Assembly: GCA_038527485.1 (NCBI GenBank)
Contig: JBCBFT010000001.1
Location: forward strand, 62,001 to 126,000
Source: JALEFZ01 sp038527485
GTDB lineage: Bacteria > Bacteroidota > Bacteroidia > J057
Reading direction: 5' to 3'
DNA: 64,000 bases
Shown here one piece after another: positions 27,050 to 36,309 of the stretch. Position 1 is the first letter of the stretch; each line of letters opens with the position of its first letter. The notes beneath the pieces are model-generated. The model ran no database searches. It saw nothing but the letters and a program-made list of their open reading frames with translations, and was not told where the DNA came from. The translations under genes and the position numbers were made by a program.

Positions 27050-28171
27050 ATGAAAATCCTACTGATCACCGATAGTTTAGCCAAAGGAGGCAAAGAGCGC
27101 CGCATGCTAGAGCTCATGAAGGGCTTGCGCAACTATCCCGACGTCTCCTATGAACTGGTCCTTTTCTCCACCCGAATCGACTATCCCGAGATTCACGAGA
27201 TGGGCGTGAAGGTTCATATCTTGGAACGTAAACCCAAGAAGGACCCACGCGTGTTTGGTCGCTTCCATCAGATATGCAAAAAAGTACAGCCTGATGTCAT
27301 CCATAGCTGGGGCTCCATGCCTTCGATCTATGCCGTGCCTGCTGCCCGCAGACTCAACATCAAGCTGATCAATGCGATGATTGCTGATGCGCCAGCAGAT
27401 ATGGGCATCACAGATTCGAGATTTTTACGGGGCAAGTTGACATTTCCCTTCTCAGATATGGTCCTGGGGAACTCAGAAGCAGGGCTTCGATCCTATCAGG
27501 CTCCACCAGAGAAAAGTCAGTGCGTCTACAACGGATTTGATTTTCGTCGGATCGAGCATCTGCTACCAGCTGATGAGATTAGACGCAAGTTTGAAATTGA
27601 GACGCCCCACGTGGTGGGAATGATTGGCGCATTTGCTGATCGCAAAGACTACGATACCTATCTTAAAGCTGCCATGCACGTATGCGAAACCCGCGATGAT
27701 GTGACTTTCTTGGCCGTGGGCGCAGGGAAAAATATGGAAGCTTGCCAGCAGATGGTAGGAGATCGCTTTGGCAATCGGATCATCTTTGCAGGCATGCAAA
27801 ACAATGTCGAGTCTATTATTCGCGTCTTTACTGTAGGGGTTTTGGCGACCAACCACAAACTACATGGAGAGGGGATCTCAAATGCCATTTTGGAATATAT
27901 GGCACTAGGAAAACCTGTCGTAGCGACGATCGGTGGGGGGACACCTGAGATTGTTTTAGATGGAGAAACAGGTTTTTTGGTTCCTCCAGCAGAACCTGAG
28001 CAACTTGCAGAAAAAGTTGAATATATTATAGATCATCCTGATTTGGCCTTCGATATGGGCGCAAAAGGAAGGGCTCGCATCGAGACGACCTTTAATCTTC
28101 AGGATATGGCAGAAACTTATTATCACCTTTATCATAAGGTACTGAACGCACATGGTGTCCATTCTCATTAA
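27050..28171 (+). CDS. GT4 glycosyltransferase 3
   Basis: 373 residues, GT-B fold. N-terminal LITDSLAKGGKERRMLELM is the acceptor loop. In the C-terminal domain, VVGMIGAFADRKDYDTYLKA begins the nucleotide-binding half, and EGISNAILEYMALGKPVVAT carries the E-x7-E motif, followed by GGTPEIV. Its last 20 bases overlap the start of the next gene, so the two are translationally coupled. Confidence 0.85.
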   Translation: MKILLITDSLAKGGKERRMLELMKGLRNYPDVSYELVLFSTRIDYPEIHEMGVKVHILERKPKKDPRVFGRFHQICKKVQPDVIHSWGSMPSIYAVPAARRLNIKLINAMIADAPADMGITDSRFLRGKLTFPFSDMVLGNSEAGLRSYQAPPEKSQCVYNGFDFRRIEHLLPADEIRRKFEIETPHVVGMIGAFADRKDYDTYLKAAMHVCETRDDVTFLAVGAGKNMEACQQMVGDRFGNRIIFAGMQNNVESIIRVFTVGVLATNHKLHGEGISNAILEYMALGKPVVATIGGGTPEIVLDGETGFLVPPAEPEQLAEKVEYIIDHPDLAFDMGAKGRARIETTFNLQDMAETYYHLYHKVLNAHGVHSH

Positions 28172-29351
28172 TTCACTTGCCGGTGGGGGCGCAGAAAAAG
28201 TAGTCCTTACCCTGCTCAAAGAACTGAAGCAGGCAGGCGCTCCTGTAGAGTTGATTCTACTGGAAAAAGAACGATTTTACGAGCTCCCCGAAAATGTACA
28301 GATTACCTATCTGACAGATTTCGAGGCGATCCAAAACCCTGTGGTCAAACTCTTTTATGTCTTTGTGACAGCGCTCAGATTGAAACGCCACGTCAAAAAG
28401 AATAATATCACAGTCGTTCAGTCTCACCTGATTCGATCCAACTACATCAATGTCCTCTCTCAAGTTCTGGGGAGTACGCACCAATCCCAGATCGTGAACC
28501 ACATGATGGCTTCTTTCGATAAGAAGCGAGGCTTTTTGGGCAAGGTCAACCTCTGGTTGTACAAGCAGTTGTACACGCGGGCGAATATGATTGTCTCGAT
28601 CTCCAAGGTGATGAAGCAGGATCTGGATGATTTCTTCAAGCTAGAAGAGCGTGAGCGTCACATGGTGATTTATAATCCGCATGATGTAGATGCTATCAAA
28701 GCGAGAGCGAAAGAGTCTCCAACAGAGTTTGCCTTTGATCCTCAGAAGAAGTACATCATCTCAGTTGGGAGACTGGTAGAGCGCAAGCGAGTGGACTTGA
28801 CGATTCAAGCCTTGGGCCACATTCGTCAGTATCGCAACGATGTCGAGTTGATCGTCTTGGGTGACGGGGGGGAAATGGAGCACTACAAGCAGGTCGCTGC
28901 ACGTGAAAATGTCACTCAACAAGTACACTTCCTCGGACATATTTCCAATCCCTTCCCTTATCTCGCCAATTCGGATGCATTTGTTTTGGCAAGTACAGAC
29001 GAGGGATTACCCAATATCATCATCGAGTCCATGATTGCAGGTACTGCGGTGATCTCATCGGATTGTAAATCAGGTCCTAGAGAAACACTTAGCCCTACTT
29101 CTGATATCAACATTTATCTAAAGGATGAAATTGAGGTTGCAGAATTTGGGATTTTGTTCCCCGTTTTGGACGCAGAGAAGTTGGCAGAGGCCTTGACATT
29201 GATGATGGAGAATGAAGACATGCGCAATGAATATGTGGAGAAAGGCCTCAAGCGAGCTGAAGCTTTCCGCTCTTCCCGTGTGGCACGTGCTTACATGAAG
29301 ACCTTTGGTCTAGATCCCGACCCAGCTCCGCTGGAGGGTGTGAAGGTGTAA
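28152..29351 (+). CDS. GT4 glycosyltransferase 4
   Basis: 399 residues, starting MVSILINSLAGGGAEKVVL with the typical N-terminal glycine-rich loop of GT4 enzymes. The donor site is KKYIISVGRLVERKRVDLTI (about 198-217) and EGLPNIIIESMIAGTAVISS. The ATG at 28152 overlaps the end of the preceding gene by 20 bases in another frame; no later Met keeps the loop. It is the last gene of the tightly packed run that begins at the AsnB gene. Confidence 0.85.
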   Translation: MVSILINSLAGGGAEKVVLTLLKELKQAGAPVELILLEKERFYELPENVQITYLTDFEAIQNPVVKLFYVFVTALRLKRHVKKNNITVVQSHLIRSNYINVLSQVLGSTHQSQIVNHMMASFDKKRGFLGKVNLWLYKQLYTRANMIVSISKVMKQDLDDFFKLEERERHMVIYNPHDVDAIKARAKESPTEFAFDPQKKYIISVGRLVERKRVDLTIQALGHIRQYRNDVELIVLGDGGEMEHYKQVAARENVTQQVHFLGHISNPFPYLANSDAFVLASTDEGLPNIIIESMIAGTAVISSDCKSGPRETLSPTSDINIYLKDEIEVAEFGILFPVLDAEKLAEALTLMMENEDMRNEYVEKGLKRAEAFRSSRVARAYMKTFGLDPDPAPLEGVKV

Positions 29352-29837
29352 GGAGAAGTATACTCAATCATGAGTAGGCCATGAGAAGTGAGGCTATCTC
29401 TCTCAGTCCGATCTCTTTTTTCTGTCGGTCTTTTTTAAAAAGAGTTTCATGAGACGGGAAATGAAATTCTCAGATTCGAGCCTTATCATCGGGATTGGTT
29501 CTTTCTCCCTAAAAATCCCGAGGGTCGATGCTCAGGACGCTTAAGACGAAAAGCAAGCAGTAAGAAACTCACTTTACAGTCTGTTTTGTGCTTTGTAGTA
29601 TAAGTTCCTGGTAATCTTATCGGGTGTAGTAACAAGCAACTTGGGGGGGCGTTGGGATTGGAATTTGGTGATAGGGGCAGATATAGATGTTGGACTTAAA
29701 TTCCAAAGGGTTTTGGTTCTTTTTCCCTAAAAAGAACTCCCGCTGAAAGCGACAGTTAAATTGTAAAAAAATCTCTTTACAGTCTAACGTAGTTGCACGA
29801 CAGTAATCTGTGTATTACACGAGACGCATATAAACAC
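29352..29837. other. Intergenic region with dispersed repeat
   Basis: 486 bases with no gene seen. They contain the second copy of the dispersed repeat (29631-29755) and, at about 29490-29520, a partial related block (GGTTCTTTCTCCCTAAAAA), as if an older copy decayed beside it. Confidence 0.5.
29631..29755 (-). repeat. Dispersed intergenic repeat, copy 2
   Basis: Inverted relative to 11120-11262, with matching blocks CTGTCGC-TTCAGCGGGA, CCCCTATCACCAAATTC and the CCCCAAGT segment in the same order. The two copies lie near the start and the end of the polysaccharide locus, each just upstream of a gene. Confidence 0.6.
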
Positions 29838-30965
29838 ATGAATAAGAAAAAGATCGCCATTCTCGGCATCAAGTTTTTCCCTTCTCAAGGTGGAACCAGT
29901 CGTGTCTCTGAGGACCTCGTGACCCAGTTGCACGAGCGCTACGAGTTCACGATGTATTGCTATAAGCATCCCAAGGCCGAAAATTATATTCCTGGTGTAA
30001 AGGTTGTGGCCTTTCCAAAACTTCCAGGAGGTGTGATTGGCGTATTTTTATTTTATCTCCGATGCACGTTGCATATGTTGCGTACAGGCGATTTTGACCT
30101 GGTACATGTGCACAAGACGGATGCAGCTTTCTTCATCCCGATGCTCGCCCGTAAGTTCAAAGTAGTAGCTACGTCTCATGAGGCACCCTACAAAAGAGAC
30201 AAGTGGTCGGGCTTCACGAAGCGGTATTTTCGTTGGATGGAGAATATTTTCATGAAATCAGACGCGCATCTTACGTCTATTTCTGCGCCGCTCTCCCAGT
30301 ATTATCTGGAAAAATTCGGTCGTAACGTCCAATACATTCCCAATGGAGTGGATATTCATATGAATCCTGACTTCGATGCGGCGGACCGATTATTAGCCCA
30401 GCATCAGATCGATGGGCCTTTTATTTTCTTTGCTGCACGTCGCGTGATGGCCACCAAAGGCCCGCACCATATGCTCAAAGCATTGAAGAGAATCGACTAC
30501 AAGGGGCATATTGTCATCGCGGGAGATACAACGGAGCTACCTGCCTTCACGCGGGAATTGGAGGAGCTATCCAAAGGGCTCAAGGTCCATTTTATAGGAA
30601 TGATTAGGAATAAGGACCTGCTAATGGCCATGGTTCAGCGCGCCGAGCGCTTCATCTTCCCTTCTGAGACAGAAGGAATGTCCATTATGTTACTAGAAGT
30701 GACCAATTTGGGAACTCCTATCATTGCGAGTGATATCCCTGAGAATACAGCTGTATTCGATGAGCAGGATATGTTATTCTTCCGCAATAAAGACGTTGAG
30801 GACTTAGCAGAGAAGTTTCTATGGGCAGAAGCCAATCCTGAGGTCATGCATCAGCGTGCCCTACATGCGCAGCAACGCGTCGCCACAGAGTACAATCGTG
30901 AGCTGATTGCTGAACAGTATGCAGAAATGTACGACGCATTGATGGGAATAGAAAAGGTGTCCTGA
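29838..30965 (+). CDS. GT4 glycosyltransferase 5
   Basis: 375 residues from the ATG at 29838, which gives the usual MNKKKIAILGIKFFP start; an upstream TTG would add 15 unlikely residues. The acceptor loop is PSQGGTSRVSEDLV. The donor side has FIFFAARRVMATKGPHHMLKAL and EGMSIMLLEVTNLGTPIIASD, with the E-x7-E spacing. It is the last glycosyltransferase of the locus, set apart from the others by a repeat-containing gap, and a strong terminator lies about 115 bases downstream. Confidence 0.85.
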   Translation: MNKKKIAILGIKFFPSQGGTSRVSEDLVTQLHERYEFTMYCYKHPKAENYIPGVKVVAFPKLPGGVIGVFLFYLRCTLHMLRTGDFDLVHVHKTDAAFFIPMLARKFKVVATSHEAPYKRDKWSGFTKRYFRWMENIFMKSDAHLTSISAPLSQYYLEKFGRNVQYIPNGVDIHMNPDFDAADRLLAQHQIDGPFIFFAARRVMATKGPHHMLKALKRIDYKGHIVIAGDTTELPAFTRELEELSKGLKVHFIGMIRNKDLLMAMVQRAERFIFPSETEGMSIMLLEVTNLGTPIIASDIPENTAVFDEQDMLFFRNKDVEDLAEKFLWAEANPEVMHQRALHAQQRVATEYNRELIAEQYAEMYDALMGIEKVS

Positions 30966-31080
30966 AGCCCGAGAATTAAATGTATAAAAATAATGTACAA
31001 AATAGCTAAAACTCTTACATCAAAAATACTTTGGCATTCTACCAATGACTGACACCCAAAGTAAGGCTAGTGTAAGGAGA

Positions 31081-31117
31081 AGAAAAGGGAAGCATCGTTT
31101 GCTTCCCTTTTCTTTTT
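31081..31117 (+). terminator. Intrinsic terminator of polysaccharide locus
   Basis: A perfect 12-bp stem, AAAAGGGAAGCA (31083-31094) with TGCTTCCCTTTT (31100-31111), has a 5-base loop and is followed by CTTTTT. Confidence 0.85.
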
Positions 31118-31412
31118 GAGAATCTTTTTCTCAGAATGAGAAAATACCAAAGGTTAACCTTTGAAAAATATTCATCTGAAAGAAAATTTAATGCCCATGA
31201 GTTGCCATACAGGTGCTTTTTTCCATTTTTTCCCTCCTTTTCAATGTTTTTGGCGTTTATCCCCTCTTTTGGTTCGAAAATTGATCGGACGGTAGCATAC
31301 GGGTAAATGATCCGTTGATTTTAATGCGTGAATGGTATAATTTTTTTCATGCATACTATAAATGATTTATAAATAAAAAGGCAAACTAACACATAATGAG
31401 AATTTCAACTGC

Positions 31413-31443
31413 TTTGACCTTTTCTGTATTGGCAATACATTTG
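31413..31443 (+). promoter_or_regulatory. Bacteroidota-type promoter
   Basis: TTTG at 31413-31416, a 19-base spacer and TACATTTG at 31436-31443 match the TTTG-N19-TAnnTTTG consensus exactly. Transcription should start near 31450, about 650 bases before the coding region at 32098. Confidence 0.65.
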
Positions 31444-32097
31444 CATAAGAGCTAACGGAAAGGTAAAACAGATGAGACACGAAGTCTCAACTTTTGGGGT
31501 ATTAAACGGGTATTAAAAAATGTTAGAAATCTCTACACTTTACACATCACTAGCTCTTAACTGTCTGGGTCGTTTGGAGAACTCCCAACGGACAGACAAA
31601 TTCTTCCCCCTCCTTTTTTTGCGAACGATTGAATCTATTAATCAGGCATAAGACATACGTTTGATAAGGTGCTTAAGACTTGTAAGATCTGCATACTTGG
31701 GGTATCAGATAGGACGAAATGAAAAGCACTTTTTGCACGAAGGATTTAGTCGTTTCATTGACCCTCTTTTTGATCGGCATATATGGGAATATGTCTGGGG
31801 ATCTGTGAAGAGGAAATATCAAAAACGGCTAAAGAAACAACGAAGAACGAAGCTCGATGTAAGATGCATTTTCAGACTCCACACAGCTAACACCCTTTTT
31901 TTGAGAGTCTGCGATTGAACTTCATCAGATCCTTTTGAATGAGAAACACATAAAGATTACTTGAAGCAAATACTGCTGACGGAAGTTTTGGATCAGGTAT
32001 GTTTCTACAGATGAAAGGATTCTCGCTTATTACACACATGGGGTATGGAGGATATCCTCCAAAAATGGGTTTCACTAACACGGTAGGTTAAGTTATC

Positions 32098-34551
32098 ATG
32101 AAGAACAATCTCCTTTTTTACACGCTGACTGCGCTAGCTTTCTGGTTTATTGTCCTTAATACATCCTGGGCACAACCGTATGAGAATATCGACATTACGG
32201 TAAATAGTGCATACTTACCCAACACACCAGGGTACAGTTTTGAAGAGAAATTTGAGCGCCACAACGGTGGAGTGGTAGGTACCAATGGGGGAACAGAAAT
32301 GTCTAACGACATTCAGGCACTTGCGGGCGGCGATGTATGGAAGTCCTGGATCGACATCGGAAGTAGCGCATATCGCGCAGAGGTCGAGGCTTTATTCTAT
32401 AAGTGGGACAATTATGAGACGTACTACGAGAATCCAGACGGGAATACATGGACCTATCAGTTTATCGTCTCTCGTCCTACAAACTACGTCCCTAGCGATT
32501 TTAGAGTGCCAGGAACGCTTCAGAAGTATGGACTGTTGAAGCTGATTTCACAAGCACACGACTGGGACCGTGACGTGAACAAAGTATACGGCGTAAACGG
32601 TGTCACACCTCCTTGGAGTCTTGCTGTGGCAGACGGAGCGGGTGGCAAACTCATGATGTATGAGAAATTGCTCAGCGGATTGGGACAGTCAGGTGATCCC
32701 TTGGTCATCCTTGAAGACAATATCAACGCACGCTGGGCAGCTGGTCATCGCCTACAGGTCATGTGGCGCATCAGCTGGACAAAGTCAAGCGACGGATTCG
32801 TAGACCTGTATACTTGCTGGCATGATCCCGCAAATCCTCAGGAGACAGATTTCCAACTAAAGTATCACTACGAAGGTCCTACGCTGCACCCCAACAATGT
32901 AGATTGGACAGGATATGTACGTACAGGGATTTATTACTCTGACCACAGATTCTACGGTTCACAGATCGCCTCAGATGGCTCAGGAGCTTTGGATCAAGGA
33001 AAACGTCGCGAGATCTGGTACTTTGAGAATCCCACATGGTTGGATCAGGAGCATCATCCAGAGTATGACAATGAGACACCTGTAGAGGAAATCATGGAGC
33101 TGTACAAGTATGCACCTAAGTCCGCACCAAATGAAAATCCTGAGGCAGACTTTGACCATGTACGTCAAGGCAACGATATTCCGGCTGTGGTAGAGTTTGA
33201 TGCAACGAACTCTTCTGACTCCGATGGATCTATTGTAAACTATGAATGGGACTTTGGAGATGGAAGCACAGGTACTGGGATGAGTGCAGAGCACACCTTT
33301 ACTTCTGCAGGTGATTTCAATGTGTCGCTTACAGTCACAGATAATGGTGGTGCGCAGTCCACAGTTGATGCGACTATTTCGGTAGAAGAAGAACCCTGTG
33401 AGGTAGCAGAGGGATGGTCTACCACTGATGTGGGTTCAGTGGGAGTCTTGGGAAGTACTTGCGAAGAAAATGGGCAGATCACCATGAATGGTTCTGGAGA
33501 GTATCTGTTCTACGAGCAAGACGGTTTCCACTTTCGCTACCAAGAGGTGGTAGGAAATATAGACGTTCGTGTCCGCGTGACGCAGCTGACGTACACGCAC
33601 CACTGGGCAAAGGCAGGGATTATGTTGCGTCAAAACCTGACAGGAGGTTCGCCTCACGTGATGGTCGGGGTGTCACCTGTATCCTGGTACTTCTCACAAT
33701 CTCGTGATGCACAAGATGGCGAAGCACGTGACATCACCAGTTTTCCTACGACTGTGGCGCTACCGCATTGGGTGCGCTTGGTCCGTGACGGAAGCTACTT
33801 TACGACCTATGAGTCTACAGATGGAATCAATTGGCAGGTGATAGAGGCGATAGCTGTACCGCTCCCACAGACTGTCTATGTAGGACTGGCTGTATCAGCG
33901 CGCGACAACTCGCAGGCGACCCAAGCGGTCATGGACAACTTCTCTGTGACAAGTTTTGGTGGATCGAGTAGCTTACCTGTAGAGTTGACTGATTTCATCG
34001 TAGAGCCAGAACCTGTAAGGGGGAGGGTAGAGCTTCGCTGGGAGACTGCCTCTGAGCTGAACAATAGCCACTTTATTGTTCAGCGCTCAGCTGATGGGAC
34101 AATGTTTGCCGACCTCTTGGAGGTTGACGGTGCAGGAACGACTACGAGCAACTCTTCTTATCAGGCTTTCGACACAAATCCGATTGATGGGCAGAGTCAT
34201 TATCGACTCAAGCAGGTGGATTTTGACGGACAGATTTCGTTTTCTCAAGTCAAGACGACACAGTTCCAAAGTGACTTCCTTCTAGATCTCCTCGTCAGTC
34301 CTAATCCCTCTTCCATTGGGCAAGATATTCAAGTTTCATTTGCACTCCCTGTATCTCGAAGTGTACATGTGACGCTGTATGACACGCAAGGGAAAGAGGT
34401 GTGGCGTGAGGCTTCGATACAAGTGGGAGAAAACGGCAAAGGATTCACGAAAATTCCTACGCCAAGATTGATGCCTGGAATCTACTTTGTACGAGTCATC
34501 GGGATTCAGGAGCCTTCAGAGATCATAAGTAAGCAGCTTTTGATCAAGTAG
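32098..34551 (+). CDS. T9SS-secreted multidomain protein with lyase-like and PKD domains
   Basis: 817 residues. Signal peptide 1-26 (ending TSWAQ). Residues 27-345 are rich in Trp and Tyr and look like a jelly-roll polysaccharide-lyase-type domain (GYVRTGIYYSDHRFYG, KRREIWYFENP), though I cannot name the family firmly. A PKD domain (about 350-432) has WDFGDG near 384. A concanavalin-like domain follows (about 435-640: FHFRYQEVVGNIDVRVRV, WAKAGIMLRQ), then a beta-sandwich and the T9SS type A sorting domain from ~733 (VSPNPSS, ending SKQLLIK). The protein should be exported by T9SS and act on surface or external glycans. Its position after the polysaccharide locus raises the possibility that it cleaves that polymer. 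Confidence 0.75.
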   Translation: MKNNLLFYTLTALAFWFIVLNTSWAQPYENIDITVNSAYLPNTPGYSFEEKFERHNGGVVGTNGGTEMSNDIQALAGGDVWKSWIDIGSSAYRAEVEALFYKWDNYETYYENPDGNTWTYQFIVSRPTNYVPSDFRVPGTLQKYGLLKLISQAHDWDRDVNKVYGVNGVTPPWSLAVADGAGGKLMMYEKLLSGLGQSGDPLVILEDNINARWAAGHRLQVMWRISWTKSSDGFVDLYTCWHDPANPQETDFQLKYHYEGPTLHPNNVDWTGYVRTGIYYSDHRFYGSQIASDGSGALDQGKRREIWYFENPTWLDQEHHPEYDNETPVEEIMELYKYAPKSAPNENPEADFDHVRQGNDIPAVVEFDATNSSDSDGSIVNYEWDFGDGSTGTGMSAEHTFTSAGDFNVSLTVTDNGGAQSTVDATISVEEEPCEVAEGWSTTDVGSVGVLGSTCEENGQITMNGSGEYLFYEQDGFHFRYQEVVGNIDVRVRVTQLTYTHHWAKAGIMLRQNLTGGSPHVMVGVSPVSWYFSQSRDAQDGEARDITSFPTTVALPHWVRLVRDGSYFTTYESTDGINWQVIEAIAVPLPQTVYVGLAVSARDNSQATQAVMDNFSVTSFGGSSSLPVELTDFIVEPEPVRGRVELRWETASELNNSHFIVQRSADGTMFADLLEVDGAGTTTSNSSYQAFDTNPIDGQSHYRLKQVDFDGQISFSQVKTTQFQSDFLLDLLVSPNPSSIGQDIQVSFALPVSRSVHVTLYDTQGKEVWREASIQVGENGKGFTKIPTPRLMPGIYFVRVIGIQEPSEIISKQLLIK

Positions 34552-35112
34552 ATTGAGAGAAGGTCGTCGGACGAGAGGTTTTGGTACGCTAAAGACTCAT
34601 AGCTAATGATTCACGATCATTTAAGTCTCATGTCTCGAATCTCATAGTCTCGACATCTTAAAAATATTTGATACGCTGTTATGGGGGAAAGTGAATAGTA
34701 GGTTATTCACGCAGTGTAAAAGGGGATCGATCATTCGGTTCCCTTTTTTGTTGTTGAATACTTTTAGGGAATAAACTTAATAATAACAGTTTTCAGTCTG
34801 ATATCTTGAACGAAGTGAAATACCTCATGGAATGATGTCTAATTGGGGTGCATTCTGAGCAAACCTTCCTTTGACTTGGGGATCTGTGAGAGGGTACTTT
34901 GATGGGTAGGTTAAGTATTCACTCAGGAAAGTACACTCAGAATGCTTTAGGAATCTTATGGTATCACTTTCTTAATCGCTAACAATACAAATGTAATCAA
35001 TAGATTTTCAAATGAATGGGTATTTCGTTGTATGGATTATTATGTCGGTTTAATAAGTTATTTTGCTGTTTGATTGGGAAACGAGAATATGGGACTAAGC
35101 TTACGTACGGCG
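34552..35112. other. Intergenic region between convergent genes
   Basis: 561 bases, no gene seen. It holds two hairpins (GTGAATA...TATTCAC at 34691-34710, and a terminator at 34716-34747) and a weak REP-like copy near 34792-34842 (GAAGTGAAAT-CCTCATGG-ATGATGTCT). Confidence 0.5.
34716..34747 (+). terminator. Likely intrinsic terminator
   Basis: An AAAAGGG stem pairs with CCCTTTTT across a ~16-base loop and ends in a T run. It is preceded by a second small hairpin (34691-34710). It is about 170 bases downstream of the T9SS protein. Confidence 0.5.
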
Positions 35113-35745
35113 CTAGGGTCGTAGGATCTTTTGAGCATGAATGAGTTGTCCTTTCTCTCTAACTTGTACAATGTATACACCAGAGGCAAATGAATGTAGA
35201 TCAATCATACTGGTAGAAGATGTGAGGATACTTTGGTACATCCTTTTCCCTTGGATATTCAAAAGCAGGATTTCAAGGGGCTTTGGATTGGATATTTGTA
35301 CAAGTGTGAGGATATGGCTTCTAGCATTTACAGCAAGTCGGATGGATGCATCTTGTATTTGGACATCTTGGGATGTGAGGTTACTATCTGGTCCGGCTAA
35401 AATCGGCTCTTGAATGATGAGAAATTCAAAAATATCTTTTTGTAGTAGTGCGAGATACAGGGAATCGTATCGACTGGTATCTTGAATTCTAATTTCGTAA
35501 CAGTTGGCTGTAGCTTGCGATGTACTTTGCGGATAGGCTAAGTCATAGTATACCGTTTGATAGGCGATCAAGATCTCATTCAAACAGGAATCATATGATA
35601 GATTTTGTCCATTGGGATCGTATCGATCTGTAGAGTCATTGGCGGAAGCAATGATTCCAGAGATTTGAGCTGTAGATGTGTGGGGTATGATAAATAGGAA
35701 AAGCATGATACCCACATATAAGGGAAGTTGGAACAAGGTTTTCAT
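35113..35745 (-). CDS. Small T9SS-sorted secreted protein
   Basis: 210 residues: signal peptide (1-~26, ending TSTAQ), an unrecognised region of about 105 residues with two Cys (54 and 82), and a C-terminal sorting domain from ~135 (IRLAVNARSHILTL..., then SGVYIVQVREKGQLIHAQKIL). The sorting domain is diverged but has the usual strand pattern and ends in Lys-Ile-Leu-Arg-Pro. AT-rich relative to neighbours. Function unknown; most likely a surface or released protein. Confidence 0.65.
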   Translation of the reverse strand: MKTLFQLPLYVGIMLFLFIIPHTSTAQISGIIASANDSTDRYDPNGQNLSYDSCLNEILIAYQTVYYDLAYPQSTSQATANCYEIRIQDTSRYDSLYLALLQKDIFEFLIIQEPILAGPDSNLTSQDVQIQDASIRLAVNARSHILTLVQISNPKPLEILLLNIQGKRMYQSILTSSTSMIDLHSFASGVYIVQVREKGQLIHAQKILRP

Positions 35746-35995
35746 AGTTATACTTAGTTGATGATTAGAGGAGTAAAATATAAAGATTTATGTCAATGAT
35801 TACAATATGTGATTTAATAGATAACTAGAGAAGGATCCTAAGAGAGAGGATTTGAACCTTGATGATCGGTATTTCATTCTTATGCAAATGCTTGATTCCT
35901 TGTTTTCGTATGTGTGTATCCTCAATTAAGTGGATATAAGAGAGCCAGGTATGATTAGGCTGAAAATTATTCAGCACCAATACTCTAAATCTACT

Positions 35996-36056
35996 GCCTT
36001 GAGCGAAGTGAAATCCCCCATGGGATGACGTTTCAACATCTGATCTCTTACCTAAG
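35996..36056 (+). repeat. REP-like hairpin element, copy C
   Basis: GAAGTGAAATCCCCCATGGG followed by ATGACGTTTCAACATCTGAT matches copy A (23543-23590) in core and tail. The CCCATGGG core is self-complementary. Confidence 0.45.
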
Positions 36057-36125
36057 ACCACAACCACAGAGCATCCCACAAAAAAACGAAAGCCCCCAGT
36101 GGGACTTTCGATCCTATATTTTCTA

Positions 36126-36290
36126 AGGCCATATTTGAAACAATGAAAATCTAGCTAAAAAAAGCAGAGATTTTAGGTTCTGACGAAAGCTATTTTTTGA
36201 GATTTAGTAGTGCTAAATGGATCAAAATAGATGATATTTAGATTCTGTAAGCGCAAACTTTTCGCAGATTTGAGGTTGCAAACATGGTCT
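36126..36290 (+). mobile_element. MITE-like element, copy 2 (165 bp)
   Basis: Nearly the same length and interior as 12796-12958. The terminal repeats have drifted (AGGCCATATTTGAAAC against AGACCATGTTTGCAAC read from the other end). TA flanks both ends here (CTA before, TAC after), compatible with a TA target duplication. It ends about 20 bases from the stop of the minus-strand gene. Confidence 0.7.
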
Positions 36291-36309
36291 TACAGAAGAA
36301 TGCATCAAA

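Larger units (their letters stand above)
30966..32097. other. Long intergenic region: terminator, promoter and long leader
   Basis: 1132 bases. A strong terminator (31081-31117) closes the polysaccharide locus. A full-consensus promoter at 31413-31443 would give the next gene a ~650-base leader. Within that leader are a small hairpin (TGAGAC-ACGAA-GTCTCA, about 31470) and an 85-codon frame at 31661-31918 with a TTG start that I do not consider a gene. Confidence 0.5.
35746..36309. other. Intergenic region with REP-like and MITE-like elements
   Basis: 564 bases. It contains REP-like copy C (35996-36056) and MITE-like copy 2 (36126-36290). An 84-codon minus-strand frame at 35825-36079 runs through the REP-like element and is not believed. 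Confidence 0.5.

Noticed and set aside
31661..31918. 85-codon open frame
   Set aside because: TTG start, no recognisable domain, basic random-looking composition, and it lies in the long leader of the next gene.
35825..36079. 84-codon minus-strand open frame
   Set aside because: It runs through a REP-like element and has no family features.
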